Positions 1-9,056 of a stretch of DNA of 64,000 nucleotides are shown here, piece by piece. A program made the position numbers and the translations under genes. Source of the stretch: Fischerella thermalis PCC 7521 (GTDB lineage Bacteria > Cyanobacteriota > Cyanobacteriia > Cyanobacteriales > Nostocaceae). The stretch covers positions 124,001 to 188,000 of the forward strand of contig NZ_AJLL01000005.1 in assembly GCF_000317225.1 (NCBI RefSeq), given 5' to 3'. The notes beneath the pieces were generated by a model that was not told the origin of the DNA, searched no databases, and saw only the letters and a program-made list of their open reading frames with translations. How positions within the stretch are numbered: position 1 is the stretch's first letter; every line of letters begins with the position of its first letter.

Positions 1-1
1 C

Positions 2-1975
2 AACAGTTTATTAATACTAGCAAAAATTCTCGCAGACAACGTTGAAGGTAATCTTAGTGAGAAGCAAATCGAATACAGCCGCACAATTTACTCTGCTGGT
101 AATGATTTGTTGTCACTGATCAATGACATTCTCGACTTAGCCAAAATTGAATCGGGAACCATGTCTATTGATATGGATCAGCTGCGATTAACTGATCTGC
201 GCGAACAGGTGGAACGCACATTTAGGCAAGTAGCAGTCGACAAAAGACTAAATTTCACGATTGAATTAGACCCAGAACTACCACCGACAATCTACACTGA
301 TGCTAAACGACTGCAACAAATCCTCAAAAACCTACTGGCAAATGCCTTTAAATTCACAGAAAAAGGTGAAGTTAGTTTACGAGTGTTTGTAGCCAAGCAG
401 GGATGGAGTTCTGACCAAGAAAACTTGAATCGTGCTGATAGAGTGATCGCTTTTGCAGTCAAAGATACAGGTATTGGTATCGCCCCCGAAAAACAAAAAA
501 TCATTTTTGAGGCTTTCCAACAAGCAGATGGTACTACCAGTCGTAAATTTGGTGGTACAGGATTAGGTTTGTCCATCAGCCGAGAAATTACCCGTTTATT
601 TGGTGGAGAAATTAAACTAGTCAGTCGCCCGGGAGAAGGTAGCACCTTTACACTGTATTTACCCCAACCGCTTTCTGGTGCTGGGGAGATGGGGAGAACC
701 GGAGATGGGGTGAAGTCTTCTCCCCACCACCCCACCACCCCACCACCCCATCACACTCCCATCACTCCAGTCATCGACGATAGAAACAACATCCAACCGG
801 GCGATCGCACTTTATTAATTGTGGAAGATGATACTAAGTTTGCCCGGATTCTCTTGGACATGGTACGACAAAATGAATTTAAGGGCATTGTTGCCCATAG
901 TGGCAACACAGGTTTAGCATTAGCCCAAGAATATCAGCCTTCTGCCATTATCCTGGATATTCGTTTGCCAGGGATGGATGGTTGGGCGGTGCTAGATCGT
1001 CTCAAACATGACGCCAATACCCGTCATATTCCTGTACATGTGATGACAGTAGAGGAAGGGAAACAACGCAGTTTACAACAAGGTGCGATCGCTTATTTGC
1101 AAAAACCGATCAGCAGTGAGACACTACACCAAGCACTGACTAAAATCAAAGGTTTCGTAGACAGGCGAGTTAAAAATCTGTTGATCGTAGAAGATGACGA
1201 AAATCAACGTCAAAGTATTGTGGCATTAATTGGTAACGGCGACGTTGCGACTACTGCTGTCAGTACTGGTAATCAAGCATTATCTGCGATCGCCAATGGA
1301 AAATTTGATTGTGTAGTTCTAGATTTAGGACTACCAGATATGAGTGGTTTTGAATTGATCGAACAAATCAAAAAACTACCAAATGGTGAGACACTACCCA
1401 TTATTGTCTATACTGCTAGGGAATTGACCAGAAGCGAAGATACACAACTGCAACGTATCGCCGAGACAGTAATTGTCAAAGATGTGCGATCGCCGGAACG
1501 TCTTTTAGATGAAACTGCTTTATTCTTGCATCGTGTCCAAGCCAATTTACCTGCACCCAAACGTCAAATTCTAGAACAATTACAAAACTCTGACTTCCAA
1601 CTGGCTGGGAAAAAAGTTTTGATTATCGATGATGATGTTCGCAATATTTTTGCCCTAACTAGTATGCTGGAACGTTATCAAATGCAGATTTTCTATGCAG
1701 AAAACGGTAGTGATGGTATAGAAGTTTTGCAAAATAATCCCGACATTAATGTTGTACTGATGGATGTGATGATGCCAGAAATGGATGGCTACGAAACCAC
1801 CCGCCGCATCCGCGCTAACCCTGATTTTAAATCTCTGCCAATTATTGCCTTGACTGCCAAAGCTATGCAAGGCGATCGCGAAAAGTGTATTGAGGCTGGT
1901 GCATCTGACTATATTACCAAGCCTGTTGACACAGAACAATTACTGTCGTTATTGCGTGTTTGGTTGTACCGATAG
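2..1975 (+). CDS. Hybrid histidine kinase, C-terminal part (HisKA-HATPase-REC-REC-REC), 5' end outside window
   Basis: The reading frame is open from base 2, so the protein begins outside the window; 657 residues are visible. The window opens inside the HisKA helices, just after where the phospho-accepting His should lie. The HATPase domain follows, with an N-box around NLLANAFKFTEKG and G-boxes DTGIGIAPE and GGTGLGLSI. Three receivers follow, at about residues 270-390, 400-520 and 540-657, each with an acidic pair and a phospho-Asp (ILDIRLPGMDG, VLDLGLPDMSG, LMDVMMPEMDG). A proline/histidine-rich linker (bases about 674-775) separates HATPase from the first receiver and is encoded by a dispersed repeat. 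Kinases of this type usually carry HAMP/GAF input domains, which would be upstream. CheR and CheB genes follow on the same strand, suggesting one signalling island. Confidence 0.92.
   Translation, partial: NSLLILAKILADNVEGNLSEKQIEYSRTIYSAGNDLLSLINDILDLAKIESGTMSIDMDQLRLTDLREQVERTFRQVAVDKRLNFTIELDPELPPTIYTDAKRLQQILKNLLANAFKFTEKGEVSLRVFVAKQGWSSDQENLNRADRVIAFAVKDTGIGIAPEKQKIIFEAFQQADGTTSRKFGGTGLGLSISREITRLFGGEIKLVSRPGEGSTFTLYLPQPLSGAGEMGRTGDGVKSSPHHPTTPPPHHTPITPVIDDRNNIQPGDRTLLIVEDDTKFARILLDMVRQNEFKGIVAHSGNTGLALAQEYQPSAIILDIRLPGMDGWAVLDRLKHDANTRHIPVHVMTVEEGKQRSLQQGAIAYLQKPISSETLHQALTKIKGFVDRRVKNLLIVEDDENQRQSIVALIGNGDVATTAVSTGNQALSAIANGKFDCVVLDLGLPDMSGFELIEQIKKLPNGETLPIIVYTARELTRSEDTQLQRIAETVIVKDVRSPERLLDETALFLHRVQANLPAPKRQILEQLQNSDFQLAGKKVLIIDDDVRNIFALTSMLERYQMQIFYAENGSDGIEVLQNNPDINVVLMDVMMPEMDGYETTRRIRANPDFKSLPIIALTAKAMQGDREKCIEAGASDYITKPVDTEQLLSLLRVWLYR
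676..775 (+). repeat. GC-skewed low-complexity repeat in frame within a kinase linker
   Basis: A purine-rich half (ggggagatggggagaacc) is followed by a pyrimidine-rich half (ccccaccaccccaccacccc). The two halves are partly complementary and could fold into a hairpin. The segment is translated in frame as a Gly/Arg then Pro/His/Thr-rich linker. A near-identical block lies at 5367-5450, inside the other kinase. Confidence 0.7.
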
Positions 1976-2149
1976 TATTCGTTCCTCAGATAGAGGTATG
2001 AGTGATTATTTTGAATTTGTGGGTAGATGCAGGATTGAATTCTTTCACATTATAAATAAGATGATCAGACGATTTTGGATTTTAGATTTTGAATTTTGGA
2101 TTGAATCCACAGATAAATCCACTTTCTTCTACCATCAAGTAATAATTGG

Positions 2150-2212
2150 TCAATTGTCAATGGCAAATCAACAACCAACAACTAACCACTAACCACCAAC
2201 CACCAACACAAT
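2150..2212. repeat. Heptanucleotide-type tandem repeat (aaccacc/aactaac variants)
   Basis: The intergenic tract between the first kinase and cheR consists of degenerate 7-base units such as aaccaac, aactaac and aaccacc. Similar tracts occur near 3105, 6390, 11760, 21645 and 37600. This is the short tandemly repeated repetitive (STRR) type known from filamentous cyanobacteria. The preceding 80 bases are AT-rich with repeated ttttggatt words. Confidence 0.6.
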
Positions 2213-2243
2213 ATTTTTATTTCATCTGAATTAATTAAAAAAC

Positions 2244-3068
2244 ATGGAGAGAGAAGAACTTGAAGATGTAGAAATTCAATTGTTATTAGAAGGTATATAT
2301 CGTTATTATGGATTTGATTTTAGAAACTATGCTTTAGCTTCCCTCAAGCGCCGGATTTGGAACACTGTTAAAACTGAAGGTTTAACCACTATTTCTGGGC
2401 TGCAAGAGAAAGTCCTTCATGAACCAGAGTACCTAGAGAGATTATTATTAAACTTATCGATTAATGTCACGGCAATGTTCCGAAATCCAAACTTTTTTTT
2501 GACCTTCAGGAAAAAAGTAATTCCCATCTTAAGAACTTATCCTTTTATCCGCATTTGGCACGCTGGCTGTTCTACTGGTGAAGAAGTATATTCGATGGCA
2601 ATTTTACTAAAAGAAGAAGGACTTTATCACCGCTCACGTTTATATGCCACTGACATTAATGAAATAGTTTTGCGTAAAGCTAAATCAGGAATTTTTCCAT
2701 TAGTGATGATGCAAGAATATACTCATAACTATATACAAGCAGGTGGCAAGAAAGCTTTCTCTGAATATTATACAGCAGCCTATGGAAATGCTATTTTTTC
2801 CTCAGAACTTAAAGAAAATATAATTTTTTCCTTACATAATTTAGCCACGGATAATTCTTTTAATGAATTTCATGTAATTTTTTGCCGTAATGTCTTAATA
2901 TATTTCAATAAAAATCTGCAACATCGAGTTCATAAACTTTTTTACGAAAGCTTAATTAGATTTGGAATATTAGGATTAGGACGTCAAGAATCGATCAGAT
3001 TTACGCCCCATGAGCAAGATTATGAACAATTAGTTAGTAGTGAAAAAATTTATCGGAGAGTAAGTTAA
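2244..3068 (+). CDS. CheR-type protein-glutamate methyltransferase
   Basis: The product has 274 residues, the normal length for a CheR. Family members use S-adenosylmethionine to methylate glutamates on chemoreceptors or related partners. An N-terminal helical CheR_N segment (about 10-75) precedes the SAM-binding domain, with the motif HAGCSTGEEVYS at about 107-118, the acidic SAM contact YATDINE, and FCRNVLIYF near residue 215. It starts at ATG 2244. The next gene is a stand-alone CheB catalytic domain and hybrid kinases lie on both sides. The pair therefore probably serves a non-canonical system built around those kinases rather than the MCP cluster near 33-44 kb, which has its own CheR and CheB. 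Confidence 0.9.
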   Translation: MEREELEDVEIQLLLEGIYRYYGFDFRNYALASLKRRIWNTVKTEGLTTISGLQEKVLHEPEYLERLLLNLSINVTAMFRNPNFFLTFRKKVIPILRTYPFIRIWHAGCSTGEEVYSMAILLKEEGLYHRSRLYATDINEIVLRKAKSGIFPLVMMQEYTHNYIQAGGKKAFSEYYTAAYGNAIFSSELKENIIFSLHNLATDNSFNEFHVIFCRNVLIYFNKNLQHRVHKLFYESLIRFGILGLGRQESIRFTPHEQDYEQLVSSEKIYRRVS

Positions 3069-3132
3069 TTTTTGTGGTTTGTTGATTGTTGCTTGGAGAA
3101 TCAACTACCAACCACTAACACATCGAAATATT

Positions 3133-3714
3133 ATGAAATACCAAATTATTGTAATTGGTACATCCTTAGGCGGGTTAGAAGCATTGCAAGTCATATTATT
3201 GGGCTTGCCAAAAACTTTCCCTGTACCAATAGCTGTTGTCCAACACCGTCACAAAGATTCTGATGACACACTAAGAGTCTTATTACAAAGTTACACTAAC
3301 TTAGTAGTCAAGGAGGCAGAAGACAAAGAAGAAATATTACCTGGGTGGGTATATTTAGCTCCAGCAGATTATCACTTGTTGATAGAAAGTAAAGATAAAA
3401 CAGTGTCTCAACCTTACTTTTCTTTGTCTACCGATGTCCCCGTCACCTACGCACGTCCATCAATTGATGTGCTATTTGAAACTGCGGCTGATGCCTATAA
3501 TCAAAAAGTTATTGGTATACTGTTGACAGGAGCAAATCAAGATGGTGTTCAAGGACTGGCAAAAATTAAAGCACGTGGGGGAATGAGTATAGTTGAAGAA
3601 CCTGAAAGTGCCTTTTGTTCAATTATGCCGGCAGCGGCGATCGCATTCGGAGTAGCAGATCAAGTTTTACCCTTAGTAGATATTGCTTCTTTCTTAGTAA
3701 AAATTTGTAATTGA
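3133..3714 (+). CDS. Stand-alone CheB methylesterase domain (no receiver)
   Basis: The product has 193 residues from ATG 3133, where MKYQIIVIGTSLGG matches the beginning of the CheB catalytic fold. The frame is open further upstream, but those 18 codons read through a tandem-repeat tract and are unlikely to be translated. The catalytic triad is visible: Ser in GTSLGGLEAL, His in VVQHRHKD, and Asp in LLTGANQDGVQGL. CheB enzymes demethylate or deamidate chemoreceptor glutamates, and most carry an N-terminal receiver that controls activity. Here none is present, so control must come from elsewhere, for example from the neighbouring hybrid kinases. It is 64 bases downstream of the CheR gene on the same strand. 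Confidence 0.88.
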   Translation: MKYQIIVIGTSLGGLEALQVILLGLPKTFPVPIAVVQHRHKDSDDTLRVLLQSYTNLVVKEAEDKEEILPGWVYLAPADYHLLIESKDKTVSQPYFSLSTDVPVTYARPSIDVLFETAADAYNQKVIGILLTGANQDGVQGLAKIKARGGMSIVEEPESAFCSIMPAAAIAFGVADQVLPLVDIASFLVKICN

Positions 3715-3910
3715 TGATGCCGCTTTTAGAGAAGCTATAAATAGTGTACTAATTTAAGTATATAAAATTCCTTGTTACCACCCCCAAGACCTATTTTCAA
3801 GCCAGCTAAAGTTATAACTTAAGATAGTGTGAATTCAGCTAGCTTTAGCGTCACAGTCAATAGGAAGACGTAAAAACGGCTTCTTCTATTTCTAAAAGTG
3901 TATATTTGAA

Positions 3911-6247
3911 ATGTTATTTGAGCCTAAAGTTAATGTTCTGTTGGTAGATGACCATCCAGAGAATTTGCTAGCCCTAGAGGCAATTTTAGACAGCCTTGGT
4001 CAAAACTTGGTGAGGGCTACATCAGGCGCAGAAGCTTTGCGAAATCTACTAAATCAGGATTTTGCCGTAATTTTGCTGGATGTGCAAATGCCAGATATGG
4101 ACGGGTTCGAGACAGCAGCCCTGATTCGACAACGAGAGCGATCGCGGCATACACCAATAATTTTTGTAACGGCATTCAACACCAGTGACAACATGGTCTT
4201 TAGAGGATATTCTCTAGGTGCCGTAGACTACCTCTTTAAGCCCATAGAACCGGAAATATTGAAATCCAAAGTAGCAGCATTTATTGATTTGTTCCAAAAA
4301 AGTGCAGAAGTAAAGCGACAAGCCGCACAACTAGCAGCAATGAATGCTGAACTCAAAAAACGCGAAGAAATGTTTCGTTCATTGAGTGCTTGTTCACCCG
4401 TAGGCATTTTTTTAACTGATGCTCATGGTAAATGCACTTATGCTAACCCCCGCTACCATGCTATTTTTGGTTTAACCCCAGAGCAAAGTTTAGACGAAGG
4501 CTGGATCGCAACAATTCATCATGAAGAACAACAATCAGTAGTTGCGAATTGGTATGCTGCTGCTGCTGAAGGTAGGGGATATAAAGGAGAATTTCGTATC
4601 ATCACTCCAGCAGGAATTGAGCGCTGGGTTTACATGTCATCATCACCAATGCTTTCCGAAGAAGGTAATGTAATTGGTTTTACAGGTACATCAGAAGACA
4701 TCACAGAACGCAAAAAAGCAGAAGAAGAACATATTAAGCTCATTCGCGAACAAACAGCACGCCAAGAAGCAGAAACAGCAAATCGCCTCAAAGATGAATT
4801 TTTAGCCACCCTCTCCCATGAACTCCGCACACCCTTAACATCTATACTAGGTTGGGCAAGACTGCTGCGCCAGCGAAAATTGAATGAAGAAGCAATCACT
4901 CGTGCTATAGAAACAATTGAACGCAATGCGGATTTGCAAGCTCAGCTTATAGAAGATATTTTAGATGTCTCGCGCATTATGCGAGGCAAGCTGACTCTTA
5001 ACATTTGTCCAGTTAACTTAGTTAGCTTAACTGCAACAGTTGTCAATAGCATACGTCTAGAAGCAGAAGCAAAAAAAATTCAACTTGAATACGTAGTTGA
5101 ACTCAACGAAACAGAGAATACAGCGACACAACGACGCGATGACATAGAAAATAAAGAGGACGTAGGGATGCGGGTACATGGGGAAACAACGAATACAGAT
5201 GAAATACTCTCCCCGTCCCCGCCTCTTCCAGTCACCGCCTCTTCCGTAATCGTCTCTGGTGATCCCAATCGCCTACAACAAGTTCTATGGAACTTGCTTA
5301 ACAACGCCATTAAATTTACCCCTTCTGACGGTAGGGTAGAAGTACGCCTAGAAGTAGTAAACGATTGGGAGATAGGGAGAACCGGAGATGGGGAGAAAGT
5401 AGAATCAACCTCTCCCCACCACCCCACCACCCCACCACCCCATCACAAAAACCGCTATGCCCAAATTACCATCACTGACACAGGTGTTGGCATTAGTCCA
5501 GAATTTCTCCCCTACGTTTTTGATCGTTTCCGTCAAGCAGATGGAAGTATAACTAGAAACCACGGCGGTTTAGGATTGGGACTAGCGATCGTCCGTTATT
5601 TAGTAGAAATGCATAGTGGTAGTGTTCATGCTGATAGTCCAGGAGTCGGACAGGGAGCAACATTTAGTGTAAAGTTGCCATTGTTAGCAACACAGCAAGC
5701 ACCCCAAGATCAAGAATCAAAAAACCGAGAATGTGCTGTTGCTACCAAAGCAGAAGGAAATTTCCCGAAAACACCTGTTCTCCAAAGATGGAACTTAAAA
5801 CAAACAGAACAGATAACAAAAACAGCCTTCCCCAATTCTGTTGTAGAACAATCCTTGAGTGGTTTGCAGGTGTTAGTCGTGGATGGGGATACTGATACAC
5901 GAGAATATGTAACCACCGTCCTGCAAGAATCAGGAGCAGAGGTAACAGCAATTGATTCAGTGCAATCGGCACTTTTAATAATTGCAAAATCCTTACCGGA
6001 TGTGTTGATTAGTGATATCAGTATGCCTGAAGAAGATGGATACACATTAATACGTAAAATACGAAATTTACAGCCAGAACAAGGAAGAGATTTACCTGCG
6101 ATCGCATTAACAGCTTATGCTAGACCACAAGATTGTCAACAAGCCCTTGATGCAGGTTTTCAGATGTATGTTTCCAAGCCAGTTGAACCAAATCAATTAA
6201 TTCACTCCGTAGCAAAATTAATGCAGAGATTAGGTAGGGGAAGTTAG
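3911..6247 (+). CDS. Hybrid histidine kinase REC-PAS-HisKA-HATPase-REC
   Basis: The product has 778 residues and looks cytoplasmic, with no membrane segment. An N-terminal receiver (about 8-125) carries LLDVQMPDMDG and the conserved Lys in YLFKPIEP. A PAS/PAC sensor follows (about 150-268). HisKA has SHELRTPL, with His at about residue 303. The HATPase domain has N-box NLLNNAIKFTP and G-boxes DTGVGISPE and GLGLGLAIV. A second receiver (about 651-770) has LISDISMP and the conserved Lys in YVSKPVEP. The β1 acidic pair of that last receiver reads VVDGDTD, so one metal-binding Asp is Gly. Two low-complexity inserts interrupt the ATPase region, at about residues 405-450 just before the N-box segment and about 487-512. 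The second is encoded by the same repeat found in the upstream kinase. Confidence 0.93.
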   Translation: MLFEPKVNVLLVDDHPENLLALEAILDSLGQNLVRATSGAEALRNLLNQDFAVILLDVQMPDMDGFETAALIRQRERSRHTPIIFVTAFNTSDNMVFRGYSLGAVDYLFKPIEPEILKSKVAAFIDLFQKSAEVKRQAAQLAAMNAELKKREEMFRSLSACSPVGIFLTDAHGKCTYANPRYHAIFGLTPEQSLDEGWIATIHHEEQQSVVANWYAAAAEGRGYKGEFRIITPAGIERWVYMSSSPMLSEEGNVIGFTGTSEDITERKKAEEEHIKLIREQTARQEAETANRLKDEFLATLSHELRTPLTSILGWARLLRQRKLNEEAITRAIETIERNADLQAQLIEDILDVSRIMRGKLTLNICPVNLVSLTATVVNSIRLEAEAKKIQLEYVVELNETENTATQRRDDIENKEDVGMRVHGETTNTDEILSPSPPLPVTASSVIVSGDPNRLQQVLWNLLNNAIKFTPSDGRVEVRLEVVNDWEIGRTGDGEKVESTSPHHPTTPPPHHKNRYAQITITDTGVGISPEFLPYVFDRFRQADGSITRNHGGLGLGLAIVRYLVEMHSGSVHADSPGVGQGATFSVKLPLLATQQAPQDQESKNRECAVATKAEGNFPKTPVLQRWNLKQTEQITKTAFPNSVVEQSLSGLQVLVVDGDTDTREYVTTVLQESGAEVTAIDSVQSALLIIAKSLPDVLISDISMPEEDGYTLIRKIRNLQPEQGRDLPAIALTAYARPQDCQQALDAGFQMYVSKPVEPNQLIHSVAKLMQRLGRGS
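5367..5450 (+). repeat. Second in-frame copy of the kinase-linker repeat, inside a HATPase domain
   Basis: This copy shares gggagaaccggagatgggg and the ccccaccacc tract with 676-775. It is inserted in frame between the strand following the N-box and the strand leading to the D-box (DTGVGIS). That position is probably a surface hairpin loop. The two surrounding proteins are otherwise unrelated in this region, so the similarity is due to the repeat and not to common descent of the domains. Confidence 0.7.
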
Positions 6248-6249
6248 GT

Positions 6250-6375
6250 GGGGAGATGGGAAGTGTGAGGAGTGTGTAGACGCGCAAGCGGCTTCCCGTA
6301 GGGTGGAGTGTGAGAAGTGTGAGGGGTGTATAGACGCGCCTTCTTCGGCTTCCCGTAAGGGTGGGGTCTGAGGAG
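6250..6375. repeat. Dispersed repeat, two copies of tagacgcgc...cggcttcccgtaaggg
   Basis: Two adjacent copies (about 6272-6313 and 6325-6375) carry tagacgcgc, then cggcttcccgta and aggg, joined by gtgtgaggagtg-like spacers. Further copies lie at about 21589-21629 (same orientation) and 13542-13574 (opposite orientation). A heptanucleotide tract (aaccactaacc units) follows at about 6385-6430. Confidence 0.65.
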
Positions 6376-6539
6376 TAAAAACAACAATCAACCACTAACC
6401 ACTAACTACTAACGACCACCAACCAACAAATTATGTAAATTTTTTATAATATTAAAGTCAGTAATGCTCATGTTTATATTTCGTTATTTAATTGCCTGAT
6501 TAGTTGTTCTATACTAAATAGACGTTACCTGAAAAATTA

Positions 6540-6869
6540 ATGCTCGATTTCAACAGCCTAGTGGAGTTTTCCCGCACCAACTGCGTTAGTATTTGTGCAT
6601 TTCTCGTGCCAGCAAACTTACTTGCAACGCTGTTGACGATGGTTTTAGCTGTACTCCGTCGCCCTTCATATCAAGTTTGGCAATCAGCAATAGTAGCCTG
6701 TACATTTGCTGTTGTGATGATACTGCACGTTTACACTTGGTTTATGATCGGCGTAGTCATGATTCCCACTTATGTTTTGTTATGGCTAGCTATTACCTGT
6801 TTGCTTTGTAATGTAGGGTCAATTTTACTTCACAGACGCAACACCAACGCCCCAATTTTTGGAAGATAA
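6540..6869 (+). CDS. Small conserved-looking membrane protein of unknown function
   Basis: The product has 109 residues with three hydrophobic stretches suitable for membrane helices (about 17-42, 48-66 and 72-97), a short charged end (HRRNTN), and no recognisable catalytic motif. It starts at ATG 6540. A clear rho-independent terminator follows 24 bases after the stop codon, which supports a real, separately ended transcript. The gene stands alone between a signalling island and an ABC-F ATPase. I do not recognise the family and propose no function. Confidence 0.65.
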   Translation: MLDFNSLVEFSRTNCVSICAFLVPANLLATLLTMVLAVLRRPSYQVWQSAIVACTFAVVMILHVYTWFMIGVVMIPTYVLLWLAITCLLCNVGSILLHRRNTNAPIFGR

Positions 6870-6893
6870 TCCCCAACACGCTTAAAAATTGTT

Positions 6894-6918
6894 AAAAAGC
6901 CCGTACAGACGGGCTTTT
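6894..6918 (+). terminator. Rho-independent terminator
   Basis: The arms aaaagcccgt and acgggctttt are perfectly complementary around a 5-base loop, and the 3' arm ends in a T run. It lies directly after the small membrane protein gene. Confidence 0.85.
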
Positions 6919-6999
6919 AATATTATTTAGATAGCAGTGCCATCAAAACCAAGCGGGTGTAAGAGTATGGTGTACCCCTTTCAAAGTGTTTCTTGGTGG

Positions 7000-7050
7000 C
7001 TTAGTGTCTTGGTGGTGAAAAATCATTTTATTAACCACCAAGACACTAAG
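7000..7050. repeat. Perfect 17-bp inverted repeat
   Basis: cttagtgtcttggtggt (7000-7016) and its exact reverse complement (7034-7050) flank a 17-base AT-rich loop. There is no T run, so a terminator role is doubtful. It lies about 170 bases before the ABC-F gene. The remainder of 6919-7223 shows nothing further that I can support. Confidence 0.75.
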
Positions 7051-7223
7051 ACACGAAGATGAAAAATTAAAATTAATACAGCAACTATCAGTGTATCCTT
7101 CACTAAAATCTTTTTCTTTGTCTTCAAGGAATTATTCACATCGAATTTGTAGTTAAATTTTGTTAAGATTGGACTCGATGTGAGTTAACCTTCCCTGCTT
7201 GTTGCCTACCTTGGAGACACTCA

Positions 7224-8918
7224 ATGCTGCGACTAGAACATATTAGTAAAATTTATCCGACTGGCGAAGTTCTCAAGGATATCAATTGGGAAGTGAAAGT
7301 GGGCGATCGCGTTGGTTTAGTTGGGGTTAACGGTGCTGGTAAATCTACCCAACTCAAAATCATCACTGGCAAAATAGAGCCAACCTCTGGCGAAGTTATT
7401 CGTCCTGCCAGTTTACACATATCCTATCTCAATCAAGAATTTGATGTAGACCCCTGCCGCACTATCAAAGAAGAATTGTGGACAGTTTTCAAGGAGGCAA
7501 ACAAAGTACAGTTATCTTTGGTGGAAGTGCAACATCAGATGGAAACCGCTCCTCCAGAAGAACTGGATAAACTAATTAATAAGTTGGATAAGCTACAACG
7601 GCAATTTGAAGCCCTAGATGGTTATGGCTTAGAAGCACGTATTGGCAAGATATTACCCGAAATCGGTTTTGAACCAGAAGACGGCGATCGCCTCGTTAGT
7701 GCCTTCAGTGGTGGTTGGCAAATGCGGATCAGTTTGGCTAAAATTCTCTTGCAAGAACCTGATTTATTGCTGCTAGACGAGCCAACAAACCACTTAGATT
7801 TAGAAACAATCGAGTGGTTGGAAAATTACCTAAAAGGTTTGAATACACCAATGGTAATAGTTTCCCACGACCGAGAATTTTTAGATCGTCTCTGCACTCA
7901 AATTGTCGAAACAGAACGAGGTGTTTCTACTACTTATCTTGGTAATTATTCAGCATATTTACAACAAAAAGCTGAAAAACAAACAGCACAACTGAGTGCC
8001 TACGAACGCCAGCAAAAAGAATTAGAAAAACAACAAGCTTTTGTTGATAAATTCCGTGCTAGTGCCACCCGCAGCACCCAAGCCAAAAGCCGTGAAAAAC
8101 AACTAGAAAAGATTGAGCGCGTCGAAGCCCCTACAGTTGGAGTTAAAACGCTACAATTTCGCTTTCCCCCCGCACCCCGTAGTGGTAGAGAAGTCGTGGA
8201 AATTAAAAATTTAACTCATATCTACGATGAGAAAATTCTATTTTTAGGAGCAAATCTCCTGATTGAGAGGGGTGATCGCATCGCCTTTGTTGCTCCCAAT
8301 GGTGCTGGGAAATCAACATTACTGCGCCTAATTATGGGTATGGAACAACCCACAGAAGGAGTTATCAAATTAGGTCAACATAATGTGATCCCTGGATATT
8401 TTGAACAAAACCAAGCAGAAGCTTTAGACTTAGAAAAAACAGTCATGGAAACTATTCATGACGAAGTACCTGATTGGAAAAACGAAGACGTTCGCACCTT
8501 ATTAGGACGCTTTTTATTCAGTGGTGATACAGTCTTCAAAAAAGTAGCAGCTTTAAGTGGTGGAGAAAAAGCGCGTTTAGCATTAGCAAAAATGCTGTTG
8601 CGTCCAGCAAATTTATTAATATTAGATGAGCCAACAAACCACTTAGACATTCCAGCCAAAGAAATGTTGGAAGAAGCACTACAAGACTACGATGGCACAG
8701 CAATTATTGTTTCCCACGACCGCTATTTTATTTCTCAGGTAGCCAATAAAATTGTGGAAATTCGTGATGGTGAATTCCGAGTCTACTTAGGTGACTATCA
8801 TTACTACCTCGAGAAAATTGCTGAAGAAAAAGAACAAGCGAGATTAGCAGCGATCGCAGCCGAAAAAGCTGCCAAAAAAGCAGCCAAAGCAGCTAAGGCT
8901 ACTGGGAAGAACAAGTAG
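7224..8918 (+). CDS. ABC-F family ATPase (ribosome-associated type)
   Basis: The product has 564 residues with two ABC domains and no membrane segments, the hallmark of the ABC-F group, whose characterised members act on ribosomes in translation or antibiotic protection and not in transport. Walker A motifs are GVNGAGKST and APNGAGKST. Signatures are FSGGWQMR and LSGGEKAR, and Walker B motifs are LLLLDEPTNHLD and LLILDEPTNHLD. A charged linker (about 245-300) lies between the two domains. The C-terminus is a Lys/Ala-rich tail (about 530-564), as in Uup-like members. It starts at ATG 7224. The exact subfamily cannot be settled by eye. Confidence 0.93.
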   Translation: MLRLEHISKIYPTGEVLKDINWEVKVGDRVGLVGVNGAGKSTQLKIITGKIEPTSGEVIRPASLHISYLNQEFDVDPCRTIKEELWTVFKEANKVQLSLVEVQHQMETAPPEELDKLINKLDKLQRQFEALDGYGLEARIGKILPEIGFEPEDGDRLVSAFSGGWQMRISLAKILLQEPDLLLLDEPTNHLDLETIEWLENYLKGLNTPMVIVSHDREFLDRLCTQIVETERGVSTTYLGNYSAYLQQKAEKQTAQLSAYERQQKELEKQQAFVDKFRASATRSTQAKSREKQLEKIERVEAPTVGVKTLQFRFPPAPRSGREVVEIKNLTHIYDEKILFLGANLLIERGDRIAFVAPNGAGKSTLLRLIMGMEQPTEGVIKLGQHNVIPGYFEQNQAEALDLEKTVMETIHDEVPDWKNEDVRTLLGRFLFSGDTVFKKVAALSGGEKARLALAKMLLRPANLLILDEPTNHLDIPAKEMLEEALQDYDGTAIIVSHDRYFISQVANKIVEIRDGEFRVYLGDYHYYLEKIAEEKEQARLAAIAAEKAAKKAAKAAKATGKNK

Positions 8919-9056
8919 AAAGGAAATCAGTGATCAGTGTCTTGTTTATTAACCAACTTGTGTAGTTTGAGAAGCGATCGCACAAACTCTTACTGATACC
9001 AGAAAGAACTATGGTTATTGTTCAGGAGTGAAGCGATCGTCCACTCATATAGGTTA

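Noticed and set aside
292-738. Long minus-strand open frame inside the first kinase
   Set aside because: It is antisense to well-conserved HATPase motifs and has no family features; its C/P-rich text is a shadow of the repeat.
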